From: Bacteroidales bacterium UBA4621
Lineage (GTDB): Bacteria; Bacteroidota; Bacteroidia; Bacteroidales; Paludibacteraceae
DNA: 13,581 bases
Direction: 5' to 3'
NCBI GenBank assembly: GCA_002387325.1
Contig: DGIN01000100.1
Coordinates: 12,665 to 26,245, forward strand
Part shown: one piece after another, positions 1 to 7,588 of the stretch
Layout of the letters: the number at the start of each line of letters is the position of its first letter
Numbering within the stretch: the stretch's first letter is position 1
Notes under the pieces: model-generated
What the model saw: only the letters and a program-made list of their open reading frames with translations
Told to the model about the DNA's origin: nothing
The model's database searches: none
Position numbers and translations under genes: made by a program

Positions 1-37
1 GGCTTTTTTCGATAGGATAAGCCTGCTTTTTATGCAC

Positions 38-63
38 TTTATGCAATATCAACATTGCATAAA
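38..63. repeat. 10-bp perfect inverted repeat with extra half-site
   Basis: Positions 38-47 (TTTATGCAAT) are exactly complementary to 54-63 (ATTGCATAAA), with a 6-nt spacer. The core TTTATGCA also occurs as a direct copy at 29-36, giving three half-sites in 35 bp. It lies about 50 bp upstream of the -33 element of the division-gene promoter. It could be an operator or part of the 3' hairpin of a gene left of the window. There is no T-run directly after it, so it is not a standard terminator. No other feature was seen in bases 1-111. Confidence 0.5.
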
Positions 64-111
64 CTGTATAAACATCGTCCTGATGTGTTGCCCTGCCTCG
101 GTTTGATTCAA

Positions 112-143
112 TTTGCACAACCAAGAAAAATGTTGTATCTTTG
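112..143 (+). promoter_or_regulatory. Bacteroidota-type promoter for the division/ruvC operon
   Basis: TTTG at 112-115 and TATCTTTG at 136-143 are separated by exactly 20 nt. This matches the primary-sigma consensus of Bacteroidota (-33 TTTG, -7 TAnnTTTG). The predicted transcript would start near 150, about 14 nt before the ATG at 164. Confidence 0.8.
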
Positions 144-163
144 CAGGCAAATAGCAGGACGGT

Positions 164-481
164 ATGGAAGAAAACAAACGGGAATTTGACTGGGCGTTAT
201 GGTGGATACGTATCAAAAAGTATCTGCTCAACAAGTATGTCGTTACAATGATGATATTCCTGTTTATAATGTTGTTTGCAGGTGACCAGAGCCTGATACA
301 TACCATTCGCCGCGGACGGGAGATACGCCAACTGGAGCAACAGCGCGATATGTATCGCAAGGGCATACAGTCTGCGCAACAGGGAATCAACATGCTGCAA
401 AACACCGACAGCCTTGAGCGTTACGCCCGCGAACACTACTATATGCATACCCAAAACGAGGATGTTTATCTTGTGGAATAA
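164..481 (+). CDS. FtsB/DivIC-family septum formation initiator
   Basis: The protein has 105 residues and the shape of a small bitopic divisome protein. A basic cytoplasmic N-terminus is followed by one membrane helix at about residues 25-40 and a predicted periplasmic coiled coil at about 48-80, rich in Q, E and R. The short conserved tail (LERYAREHYYMHTQNEDVY, residues 84-102) is typical of Bacteroidota septum formation initiator proteins. In other bacteria this family pairs with FtsL and FtsQ and helps activate septal peptidoglycan synthesis; that role is carried over from the family. The promoter lies just upstream and the start at 164 is the first ATG after it. A small membrane protein and ruvC follow with short gaps, so the three are probably co-transcribed. 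Confidence 0.85.
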   Translation: MEENKREFDWALWWIRIKKYLLNKYVVTMMIFLFIMLFAGDQSLIHTIRRGREIRQLEQQRDMYRKGIQSAQQGINMLQNTDSLERYAREHYYMHTQNEDVYLVE

Positions 482-511
482 TGCGCGTATAACGTATAAC
501 TTGTGTATAAT

Positions 512-694
512 ATGAAAAAATCCAATATCTTTCTGATCAGCGGAATGATTGTCCTTGTAATAGGTGCAGTCTTGAGTGTCTGCAAAGTGCAGCCGTATGC
601 CAACTACGTCCTCATTGCAGGGGCTGTCCTTATCATCATCCGCGGTGCTCTCCGTACCCGCGAACGCGATGACGACCACAAAGAACAAGAATAA
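512..694 (+). CDS. Small two-helix membrane protein, function unknown
   Basis: This encodes about 60 residues from the ATG at 512. A GTG at 503 is in frame, but ATG followed by two Lys codons is the more natural start. Two hydrophobic stretches (about residues 6-23 and 31-47) are joined by a short loop with a KVQPYANY segment, and a strongly charged tail follows (RTRERDDDHKEQE). I do not recognise a named family. It lies 30 nt after the division gene and 14 nt before ruvC on the same strand, so it is very likely a real gene translated from the shared transcript. A helper role in the cell envelope is possible, but nothing in the sequence proves it. Confidence 0.7.
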   Translation: MKKSNIFLISGMIVLVIGAVLSVCKVQPYANYVLIAGAVLIIIRGALRTRERDDDHKEQE

Positions 695-708
695 CCTCTG
701 ATGTAGCA

Positions 709-1335
709 ATGCAAGACCGCTTGGTAAAGCAACACAGAATTCTGGGTATTGACCCGGGTACATTGTTTATGGGATATGCCCTGCTCGACAGTACGGGGCA
801 GCGGGTGCAGTTGGTCGATTTCGGAGTGCTGGATGTACATAAGTTGGACGGACAGTACGCCCGTCTGCAGCGTGAGTTCTTCTTTCTGCAAGAACTGATA
901 GACCGGTACCAACCCACCGAATTGGCTATAGAGACACAGTTTGTGGACAAGAACCCGCAGACGATGATCAAAATTGTCCATGCACAAGGGGTGGCGATTG
1001 CGGCGGCGTTGAGCAGGGATATACCCATAAACGAGTATTCACCTATGAAGATCAAGATGGCGATTACGGGCAACGGACATTCGAGCAAGGAACAAGTGGC
1101 GGGAATGTTGCAGCGTTTCCTGCATATACCTGCCGACCAAATGCCCAAGAAATTGGATGCCACCGACGCATTGGGTATCGCCTACTGCCATTTCTTGCAG
1201 TTGGGCTTGCCTCTCTGCGATGACCATTCTGCCAAAGACTGGACTACGTTTGCCAAGCGCAAAGGCTTGACAGGGAGTGCTGCCACCACACCCAACCAAC
1301 GACTGATGGCGGCTCTGCATCAGACAAAGAAATAG
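709..1335 (+). CDS. ruvC: Crossover junction endodeoxyribonuclease RuvC
   Basis: The protein has 208 residues. RuvC resolves Holliday junctions by symmetric nicking, together with the RuvAB branch-migration motor. The four acidic metal-binding residues of the RNase H-like fold are all visible: D15 in GIDPGT, E75 in LAIET, and D150 and D153 in KKLDATDALG. The E75 region continues into FVDKNPQT, and the basic segment SPMKIKMAITGNGHSSKEQV (about 111-130) matches the conserved RuvC surface before the last helix. The C-terminal 40 or so residues extend beyond the roughly 170-residue E. coli enzyme and look basic and flexible, as is usual in Bacteroidota. It is the last gene of the left operon, followed by a terminator at 1398-1435. 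Confidence 0.95.
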   Translation: MQDRLVKQHRILGIDPGTLFMGYALLDSTGQRVQLVDFGVLDVHKLDGQYARLQREFFFLQELIDRYQPTELAIETQFVDKNPQTMIKIVHAQGVAIAAALSRDIPINEYSPMKIKMAITGNGHSSKEQVAGMLQRFLHIPADQMPKKLDATDALGIAYCHFLQLGLPLCDDHSAKDWTTFAKRKGLTGSAATTPNQRLMAALHQTKK

Positions 1336-1347
1336 AAAATAAGACAT

Positions 1348-1403
1348 AGCAAAAAGAGGTACAAGGCAAAGCAAAAAGAGGTGCAAGGCAAAGCAAGAAG
1401 AGG
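1348..1403. repeat. 22-nt tandem repeat, 2.5 copies
   Basis: AGCAAAAAGAGGTACAAGGCAA (1348-1369) is repeated at 1370-1391 with one change, and its first 12 nt recur at 1392-1403 with one change. The third, partial copy forms part of the 5' arm of the terminator at 1398-1435. Confidence 0.8.
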
Positions 1404-1435
1404 TTGTCTGACAAGTCGTGTCAGACAGCCTCTTT
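1398..1435. terminator. Terminator between convergent ruvC and efflux operons
   Basis: AAGAGG-TTGTCTGAC (1398-1412) pairs with GTCAGACAG-CCTCTT (1420-1434) around a 7-nt loop. The stem is about 15 bp with one wobble pair and is followed by a short T-rich stretch. It lies between converging genes and could stop transcription from both sides. Its sequence resembles the second terminator at 9856-9894. Confidence 0.75.
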
Positions 1436-1463
1436 CTGTATCAAACAATTCTGTAGAACCGGC

Positions 1464-1757
1464 TTATACCGTGGCTTCAATATTCCATACGAAAGCACGG
1501 ACACCCACTTCCTTGTTGCGCATATCGAGTTTCTCCACTGCTTCGAGCAGAGACGGTACTTTGTCATCGTCCACTACGGTGATGACGCACGAGTTCATCT
1601 CCGGCCAAGCGTGTGTGCCCCTGTGCGGGTCACCATCGTGGCTGCCACGACCTTGCACCTGCTCAAAGAACGTAAAACCGCGTATCTCCAACATATCAAG
1701 CATATACTCCACACGCTCGGTGTTGGCTTGATTGAATATAATCATTACAGACTTCAT
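1464..1757 (-). CDS. PII-like, PG0541-type transporter-associated protein
   Basis: This encodes 97 residues from the ATG at 1757. An upstream in-frame start at 1802 would add 15 residues encoded by the TTTGTAA repeat and was rejected. The pattern of short strands and two helices fits a ferredoxin-like PII fold. It resembles the PG0541 group of Bacteroidota, which is found beside RND transporters; PII-like proteins in general sense small molecules and bind a membrane partner. The loop where PII has its T-loop is Gly- and His-rich, running GRGSHDGDPHRGTHAW at residues 36-51 with H40, H45 and H49. It is the last gene of the efflux operon, 87 nt after the pump. A regulatory or substrate-sensing role for the pump is inference. 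Confidence 0.75.
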   Translation of the reverse strand: MKSVMIIFNQANTERVEYMLDMLEIRGFTFFEQVQGRGSHDGDPHRGTHAWPEMNSCVITVVDDDKVPSLLEAVEKLDMRNKEVGVRAFVWNIEATV

Positions 1758-1762
1758 AAGCA

Positions 1763-1840
1763 ATTTGTAAATTTGTAACTTTGTAAGTTTGTAAATGTGC
1801 AAACAGAATGTACAAATTTCCTAATTTACACATTTACAAA
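1763..1840. repeat. Octamer TTTGTAA array and long hairpin in efflux operon
   Basis: NTTTGTAA is repeated four times at 1763-1794. Positions 1788-1799 (TTTGTAAATGTG) are perfectly complementary to 1829-1840, giving a 12-bp stem with a 29-nt loop. The structure fills the gap between the pump gene and the PII-like gene, so it lies inside the transcript and could affect mRNA stability or the ratio of the two products. Confidence 0.65.
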
Positions 1841-1844
1841 TTAT

Positions 1845-4800
1845 TTATTTATCCAATTCGGTAGGAGCAGTTTCGGGGAACACAGTGGCTTTGGTCTCCT
1901 CTACAGCGGTGGCAGGTGCTTTCTTTACTTTGATATTCATAAAGATAAAGCCTTTGCGCATTTTCCCTGTTTTATCACGTTCTCCCCTGCGGGACATAGC
2001 ACCATAGAGAGTCGGCACCATAAAGAAAGTAAGCAAGGTTGATACCAGCAGACCGCCGATAACCACGATACCCATCGGTTGCCACATCTCGGAGCCTTCA
2101 CCCGAAGAGACCGCCATCGGCACCATACCGAGAATGGTAGTGAAAGCCGTCATCAAGACCGGACGCATACGGCTGCGACCTGCCATCACGATAGCCTTGT
2201 TCAATTCCACACCCCGCTCACGCAACAGGTCGATATAGTCAATCAGCACAATACCGTTCTTTACAACGATACCCACCAGCATAATCAGACCCAAAGCACC
2301 AATCATATCCAGCGAACGCCCTGTCATCCATAAAGCCATAACCACACCCGAAAGGGCGAAAGGAATGGTGAACATAATGACAAACGGTTTCTTGAATGAC
2401 TCGAACTGGCTTGCCATCACAATATAGACAAGCAGGATAATGAGTGCCGCCAGCAGTCCCATCTTGCCGAAAGTCTCCTGTTGGTCTTCATAATCACCCG
2501 CCAAGTGGATGGTTACCCCTTGCGGCACATCCAACTTGTCTATTACCTGTGTCTGGATGTTTTGTGCCAATTCGCCCAACGGGACATTATACGGTGTAAC
2601 GGATACGGTAACGATACGCTGGCGCAGCTTGCGTTCGATAGTAGGCGGAGTCCAATACTCGCCTATGGAGCATACTTCCGACAGTTTGACGCTTTTGCCG
2701 GTTGGCGTGGGAATAGTCAAGTCCTGTATCTTGGGGATTGTGTTCCGGTCGGACTCTTGCAAACGGCAGACAATATCATACTCCGAACCGTCCTCTTTGA
2801 GATAGCCGCAGGTCATACCGTTTATACGGTTGCGCAGGTAGGTAGAGATAGTGGCAGGGGAAAGTCCGAGACGGCTGGCTTTCTCTTTGTCCACGGTAAT
2901 TTTGATTTCGGGACGCTCGTCATCACGCGAGATAGTCGCATCGCGTGCACCGGCTATATCGTGGTTACACTTGGCTTGTATCTCCTCTGCCAAAAGGGAT
3001 GTGGCATCGAAATCATAACCGTAAATCTCTATATCCACCGAGTTGGAAGCCATGCCTCCGCCGTTGGAGGTGCTGACCTGGTAATCCGTTATCTCCGGAT
3101 AGCGGGCAATCTCCTGACGGATGACTTCCGCAATGTCGAAGATACTGCGCTTACGCTCATACTTTTTGCTGCAGCGGATAGTCATCGAGATAGTATTATT
3201 CATCGTGGTGGAGAACAATGCCGACATTCCCGAGTCATCGTTTGAACCGGCAGAGGTACTTATTAACTGTATCTCCGGCACCAGTTCGGTGAACCGTGCT
3301 TCCAAGGCGCGAGCGGTCTTGAGGGTTTCTTCGATACGTGTTCCGCGTTGCAGTTTGATTGTAACCGACATACGTCCGTTATCCTGCTGCTGCATAAAGT
3401 CGGTACCGATTTGCCCTGTAACAGCGGGCAACATTGACAAGGCGAAGAACAGGAATAGTCCGCTGAATGTTACCGCTTTGTGGTTCAAACACCAGCCAAG
3501 TCCTTTGGAATACTTGTCATCAATCCAGTCGAGTGCGTGTACTACGGTGCGGTCGTACCACGATTTGCGGTTCTTGTCATCGTCAATAAGGTTGCCGTTC
3601 TCGTCCACATGCACTTTGCGCGGTTTGAGCAACTTGCTTGCCAGCATAGGTGTCAGCGAGATGGCGATGAGTGTGGAAGTAGAGGTTACGATGGTTACAA
3701 TCCATCCCAACTCGCGAAACAAGATACCAGACATACCCGTCAGGGTGGTCAGCGGAACGAACACTGCTGCCAACACGAGCGTGGTCGCAATAACCGACAC
3801 CCAAACCTCGTTGGTGGCATAGATAGACGCTTCGCGCGGGTTCTCTCCTCTGTCCACATGCTTGGTAATGTTTTCCAACACCACAATCGCATCGTCCACC
3901 ACCATACCGATAGCCACAGTAAGCGAACAAAGGGAAATGATGTTGAGCGATGAGCCGACCAATTTCAGGTAGATAAACGCCACAATCAACGAGATAGGTA
4001 TTGTGAGTGCAATAATCAAGGTGGCACGCCAGCGTCCGAGGAAGAACAGCACAACAAGTACCACGAAGAGCAACGCATAGCCGATAGATTCTTTGAGAGA
4101 GTTGATCGAGTTCTCTATGTTCTCCGATGAGTCGTAAATCAGTTTGAACTTCACATCCGAGGGGAGCGTTTTCTGTATCTTGGCAATCTCTTTGCGTACA
4201 TCACGGCATATCTGTACGGTGTTGGCACCGGTCTGCTTGGTAATCATCAAGCGGGCGCACTCGATACCGTCTGTTTTCTCGTCCAAAGACAATTCTTTGA
4301 TTGTATCTTTTACGGTAGCAATATCGCGCACATACACCTGCCGCCCGTCTGCGGTGGTGGTAACCACAAGATTGTTGATTTCCGAAGACTCGGCAAACTC
4401 CGATCGCACCTCCATCTGGTACTGCTCTTTTTCCAGTTTCACCGTACCGGACGACATATTCAGGTTGTTGGCAGAGATGACATTTCCCACATTCTCTACA
4501 GTCAATCCATAGGCATCCAGTTTCTGCTGGTCAAGATATACATACACATACCGATCCGGTGCACCCGACACGGTCAGGTTACCGATACCGTCCACGCGGT
4601 TCAACTGCGGTATAATCTCGTCGTCGAGCATTTTGTCCAATGCGGGGTATGACTCGTTGGCGGTAACGGCATACTGGATAACCGGCATCATCGAGGTGGA
4701 CAGACGCAGGATAATCGGGTTGGAGCAACCGTCAGGCAGGTTGTCTTTTACCAAATCGACGTAGGTCCGCACATCGTTGATTATCTCGTCAAGGTCGGTT

Positions 4801-5093
4801 CCCCATTCAAACTCCAACGTTACCTGCGAGATGTTGTCTTTCGATTTGGAAGTCAGTTCTTTGAGGTGATCGACCGAGTTGAGCGAGTTTTCCATCACTT
4901 TGGTTACATTGGTTTCCACCTCGGAAGCGGAAGCACCGGGATATGTGGTCATCACCGTGATATACGGAGGGTCCATTTCCGGGAACTGGTCAACCGGCAA
5001 CTGCACATAGCAGAAGATACCTATGATAATCACTGCCACGAATATAAGGGCGGTGGTTACAGGCTTTTGGACCGCTGATTTATAAATAGCCAT
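1845..5093 (-). CDS. RND efflux pump, inner-membrane subunit (AcrB-like)
   Basis: The protein has 1082 residues, slightly longer than the usual 1030-1050 of the hydrophobe/amphiphile RND pumps. It is the proton-driven trimeric subunit that takes substrates from the periplasm or membrane and passes them to the adaptor and channel. The first membrane helix is at about 12-30, followed by LPVDQFPEMDPPYITV and YPGASASEVE, both family hallmarks. Helix 4 carries the proton-relay pair D400-D401 in AIGMVVDDAIVVLEN, and helix 10 carries K945 in LVGIVVKNGIVLIDY. The two large periplasmic domains lie at about 31-335 and 562-875. The paired aspartates suggest organic substrates rather than metal ions, but the substrate is not known. 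The last 45 residues form a polar tail rich in K, E, T and A. Confidence 0.95.
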   Translation of the reverse strand: MAIYKSAVQKPVTTALIFVAVIIIGIFCYVQLPVDQFPEMDPPYITVMTTYPGASASEVETNVTKVMENSLNSVDHLKELTSKSKDNISQVTLEFEWGTDLDEIINDVRTYVDLVKDNLPDGCSNPIILRLSTSMMPVIQYAVTANESYPALDKMLDDEIIPQLNRVDGIGNLTVSGAPDRYVYVYLDQQKLDAYGLTVENVGNVISANNLNMSSGTVKLEKEQYQMEVRSEFAESSEINNLVVTTTADGRQVYVRDIATVKDTIKELSLDEKTDGIECARLMITKQTGANTVQICRDVRKEIAKIQKTLPSDVKFKLIYDSSENIENSINSLKESIGYALLFVVLVVLFFLGRWRATLIIALTIPISLIVAFIYLKLVGSSLNIISLCSLTVAIGMVVDDAIVVLENITKHVDRGENPREASIYATNEVWVSVIATTLVLAAVFVPLTTLTGMSGILFRELGWIVTIVTSTSTLIAISLTPMLASKLLKPRKVHVDENGNLIDDDKNRKSWYDRTVVHALDWIDDKYSKGLGWCLNHKAVTFSGLFLFFALSMLPAVTGQIGTDFMQQQDNGRMSVTIKLQRGTRIEETLKTARALEARFTELVPEIQLISTSAGSNDDSGMSALFSTTMNNTISMTIRCSKKYERKRSIFDIAEVIRQEIARYPEITDYQVSTSNGGGMASNSVDIEIYGYDFDATSLLAEEIQAKCNHDIAGARDATISRDDERPEIKITVDKEKASRLGLSPATISTYLRNRINGMTCGYLKEDGSEYDIVCRLQESDRNTIPKIQDLTIPTPTGKSVKLSEVCSIGEYWTPPTIERKLRQRIVTVSVTPYNVPLGELAQNIQTQVIDKLDVPQGVTIHLAGDYEDQQETFGKMGLLAALIILLVYIVMASQFESFKKPFVIMFTIPFALSGVVMALWMTGRSLDMIGALGLIMLVGIVVKNGIVLIDYIDLLRERGVELNKAIVMAGRSRMRPVLMTAFTTILGMVPMAVSSGEGSEMWQPMGIVVIGGLLVSTLLTFFMVPTLYGAMSRRGERDKTGKMRKGFIFMNIKVKKAPATAVEETKATVFPETAPTELDK

Positions 5094-5097
5094 ACAG

Positions 5098-5125
5098 CAA
5101 TTAACAATTAAAAATTAACAATCAA
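5098..5125. repeat. CAATTAA heptad array before the pump start codon
   Basis: Four tandem heptads (CAATTAA, CAATTAA, AAATTAA, CAATCAA) fill most of the 38-nt gap between the adaptor stop and the pump ATG. In the mRNA they read TTAATTG and end 4 nt before the start. The same heptad precedes the GH28 gene at 12321-12341. Confidence 0.8.
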
Positions 5126-5131
5126 CATGCA

Positions 5132-6160
5132 TTATTCGCCGTCGGCAGTTTTGCCTGTGGTGATCTTGACGCCATCAACAAGGCGCGATTCGCCTTTGGT
5201 TACGAGTTCCACACCGTCAGTAATCTCGGGTGCGTTAATTTCTATGTCATCGCCGAAACGTTGCCCTATTTCGACGCTTACCCGTTTGGCACGTCCGTTG
5301 TTGTTGATAAATACATAGCGGTCGTTAGCCCCGACGAGTTTCAGCACCGTGGAATAGGGAGCGGTAATTACATTGGCTTTGCCCAATCCGAGCGTGGTGG
5401 TAACGTACATACCCGGTCGGAGGAGTCCCTCGCGGTTGTTCATCACCACTTTCACTTGGAAAGTGTGGCTCGAAGCGTCCACTGTCGGATAAACAACCTC
5501 TATTGTTGCAGGGAAAGTCTTGTCGGGATACACATCGGAATGCAAGGTCAGTCGCATACCCGGTTTCACTTGCGGAATATATGACTCAGGGATAGCCACA
5601 AGCGTTTTGAGTTTGTCCACCTGTGTAAGTACAAGGATAGGCTGCCCGCTATAGAGTTCTCCGTCCTCGTAGTTCTTCGCCGAGATAACACCTGCAAAAG
5701 GAGCCTTTACATAGGTGTTTTTCTCGAGGAAATCGATGTTCTCTTTGGTTTGGTCTAATGACAATTTGGTCTGATCGTATTGTTGTTGCGACACCGATCC
5801 GGTCTGAATCAGACCTTCCATACGCGCCATCTCGGTTTCAAGATTGGCAATAGTCAGTTTGGCAGTCTTGTATTGCTGCTGGTCCATACGCACGAGGTCG
5901 CTTCCTTTCTTTACACGGTCTCCCACCTCTACGTATATATGCTCGATTTTCCCTGTCAGCGATGGGGCTATATTGACGGTCTCGTATCCCATCAGGTTTG
6001 ACGAGAGGGTGATGTCGCGCTGAATCTCCCGTGTGTGCAGGGTGGTCAGTTCCACCACCTCAGTGCGTTCGCCTGCCTGTTCGGCAGTGGCAGCCGTTTC
6101 TTTTTTGCCGCAACCGACTAATACCAATGCGGCGGTTGCCATAATAAATACCTTTTTCAT
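5132..6160 (-). CDS. HlyD/AcrA-type periplasmic adaptor lipoprotein
   Basis: The protein has 342 residues. The N-terminus is a lipoprotein signal (MKKVF, hydrophobic core, lipobox VLVGC with the lipidated Cys at 17) followed by a KKE-rich linker. The body has the adaptor order: a first lipoyl half with PSLTGKIEHIYVEVGDRVKKG (about 67-86), a short alpha-hairpin coiled coil (about 95-145), a second lipoyl half with VKAPFAGVIS (151-160), then a beta-barrel and membrane-proximal domain with LRPGMYVTTTLG. The adaptor joins the RND pump to the TolC-like channel. The hairpin is short, as in many Bacteroidota adaptors. It lies 45 nt after the channel gene and 38 nt before the pump gene, in one operon. 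Confidence 0.93.
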   Translation of the reverse strand: MKKVFIMATAALVLVGCGKKETAATAEQAGERTEVVELTTLHTREIQRDITLSSNLMGYETVNIAPSLTGKIEHIYVEVGDRVKKGSDLVRMDQQQYKTAKLTIANLETEMARMEGLIQTGSVSQQQYDQTKLSLDQTKENIDFLEKNTYVKAPFAGVISAKNYEDGELYSGQPILVLTQVDKLKTLVAIPESYIPQVKPGMRLTLHSDVYPDKTFPATIEVVYPTVDASSHTFQVKVVMNNREGLLRPGMYVTTTLGLGKANVITAPYSTVLKLVGANDRYVFINNNGRAKRVSVEIGQRFGDDIEINAPEITDGVELVTKGESRLVDGVKITTGKTADGE

Positions 6161-6174
6161 ATCTCAATTTGACG

Positions 6175-6196
6175 ATTTACAATTTTACAATTTACG
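6175..6196. repeat. ATTTACA-type short tandem repeat before adaptor start
   Basis: ATTTACA, ATTTTACA and ATTTACG lie in tandem in the 45-nt gap between the channel stop and the adaptor ATG. This is a third variant of the A/T-rich 7- to 8-nt arrays that precede genes of this operon. Confidence 0.6.
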
Positions 6197-6205
6197 AGTT
6201 GGCAA

Positions 6206-7531
6206 TCAGTTGTTGAGGAACTTCTGCAATTCCACTTCCGCATTGACGAGTGTCAGCACCGCCTGTACGTAGGTCGATTGAGCAGAAATCACATCGTTGC
6301 TGGCATTGACCAGTTCGAGGTTGCTGGTTGCACCATAATTATACTTGTTGGTGGTTGACTGGAACACGCGTTGGGTTACGTCCATATTCTCTTTTTCCAC
6401 CATATAGGTCTCGTATGCGTTCTGGAGATTGAAACGCAACTGCTGGTTCTGAATACCGAGGTTGTCTGCCGTCTCTGCAAGCGTATTGCGGGCAGACTCA
6501 AGCGCGATCTTTTTCTCCACCACTCCTGCCGCGCGTTTGCCCGACGACCAGAGCGGCATCGAGACCGACACACTGACTGCGTGCGGCGGGGTCATACGGA
6601 AACCGCCCTCTGCATAGTAGTGCTGGTTGCTGTACTGGTATCCCACGCCTACGGTAGGACCATACGCCCAGCCTGCCATGTGTACGTTGGCTTTTGCCAG
6701 TTCCACATTTTTTGCAAGGGTTTGGTAGTTGAGGTTATTCTGCGGGATAAAGTCTTCGCCGAGCAGATTGAGGATTGCCTCCGCCGAGAGCATATCGTCG
6801 AGTGTGGAGGTAAGCGTCATTTCGGTCTCTACCGGTACGTCAAGCAGCACCTTCAGTGAGTTCTGCGCCAGCAGAATGGAGCGTTTGTTGGAGTTGATGT
6901 TGTTGCGCAGTGTGTTGACCCGCACCATAATCTGGTCGGCAGCCGTTTGTTCCGCTGCGCCGACATCTACCGATCGTTGCGTCATCTCGGCAAGTTTCTC
7001 CACGTTGAGCAACGATGAATCGAGCAACGCAACCACGTCTTGCAAGACCAATACCGAAGCGTAGGAGGTTTTTACGTTGGCACGCAGGTCGTCTTCGGAC
7101 TGCTCCAATGCGATTTTCTGCATATCGATGGCTATCGTATTGAGCACGGCACCTACAATGGCTTGCCCGCTGATGCCGACGGAGGCTTTCACGCCTGTAG
7201 TGGAGTAGTCCGGCATAGAGATTTCCATACCCTGGAAATTCATTTTGTATCCGCACATGGAACTATAGCCCCATGAAGCGTCCGCTTGCGGCAGCATGGC
7301 TGCGATGGTCTGCCATCGTTGTGCGTATGCCTGTTGTACTGCCAGATCGGCATTGCGCAGCGAGCGGTTGGCTTTCACCGCATAGTCCTGCGCCTCGTCT
7401 ACACTGAGGCTCAATTTGGCAGGTACATCACGCTGCGATGCCTTTTTGGTGGCTTGCATCACGTGGTCTTCCGCTAAGGCATTTGCGCTAATCAGCAGGG
7501 AAGCCGCCATAAAGAAAAGTAGTTTCTTCAT
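6206..7531 (-). CDS. TolC-like outer-membrane efflux channel (OEP family)
   Basis: The protein has 441 residues with a signal peptide (MKKLLFF, hydrophobic core, likely cleavage after ANALA at residue 20). The mature part shows the duplicated outer membrane efflux protein plan: long Ala-, Gln- and Leu-rich helical pairs separated by beta-strand segments such as the aromatic region around residues 85-105 and the YGPTVGVGYQYSNQHYY strand. The C-terminal half ends in the typical YNYGATSNLELVNASNDVISAQ helix. It forms the trimeric exit duct used by the RND pump. It is the first structural gene of the operon, 57 nt after the regulator stop and without a terminator between them. Confidence 0.93.
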   Translation of the reverse strand: MKKLLFFMAASLLISANALAEDHVMQATKKASQRDVPAKLSLSVDEAQDYAVKANRSLRNADLAVQQAYAQRWQTIAAMLPQADASWGYSSMCGYKMNFQGMEISMPDYSTTGVKASVGISGQAIVGAVLNTIAIDMQKIALEQSEDDLRANVKTSYASVLVLQDVVALLDSSLLNVEKLAEMTQRSVDVGAAEQTAADQIMVRVNTLRNNINSNKRSILLAQNSLKVLLDVPVETEMTLTSTLDDMLSAEAILNLLGEDFIPQNNLNYQTLAKNVELAKANVHMAGWAYGPTVGVGYQYSNQHYYAEGGFRMTPPHAVSVSVSMPLWSSGKRAAGVVEKKIALESARNTLAETADNLGIQNQQLRFNLQNAYETYMVEKENMDVTQRVFQSTTNKYNYGATSNLELVNASNDVISAQSTYVQAVLTLVNAEVELQKFLNN

Positions 7532-7588
7532 CTTTTTTATATACCTTAAATTTATTGTTATCGTAGCAGTCGGTTATGCGATTGTACG

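Noticed and set aside
197..763. 188-codon minus-strand open frame across the division and small membrane genes
   Set aside because: It overlaps two well-supported plus-strand genes and has no recognisable protein features.
3121..3822. Long plus-strand open frame inside the RND pump gene
   Set aside because: It lies antisense within a gene with all RND hallmarks and shows no family motif; the same holds for the open frame at 2481-3245.
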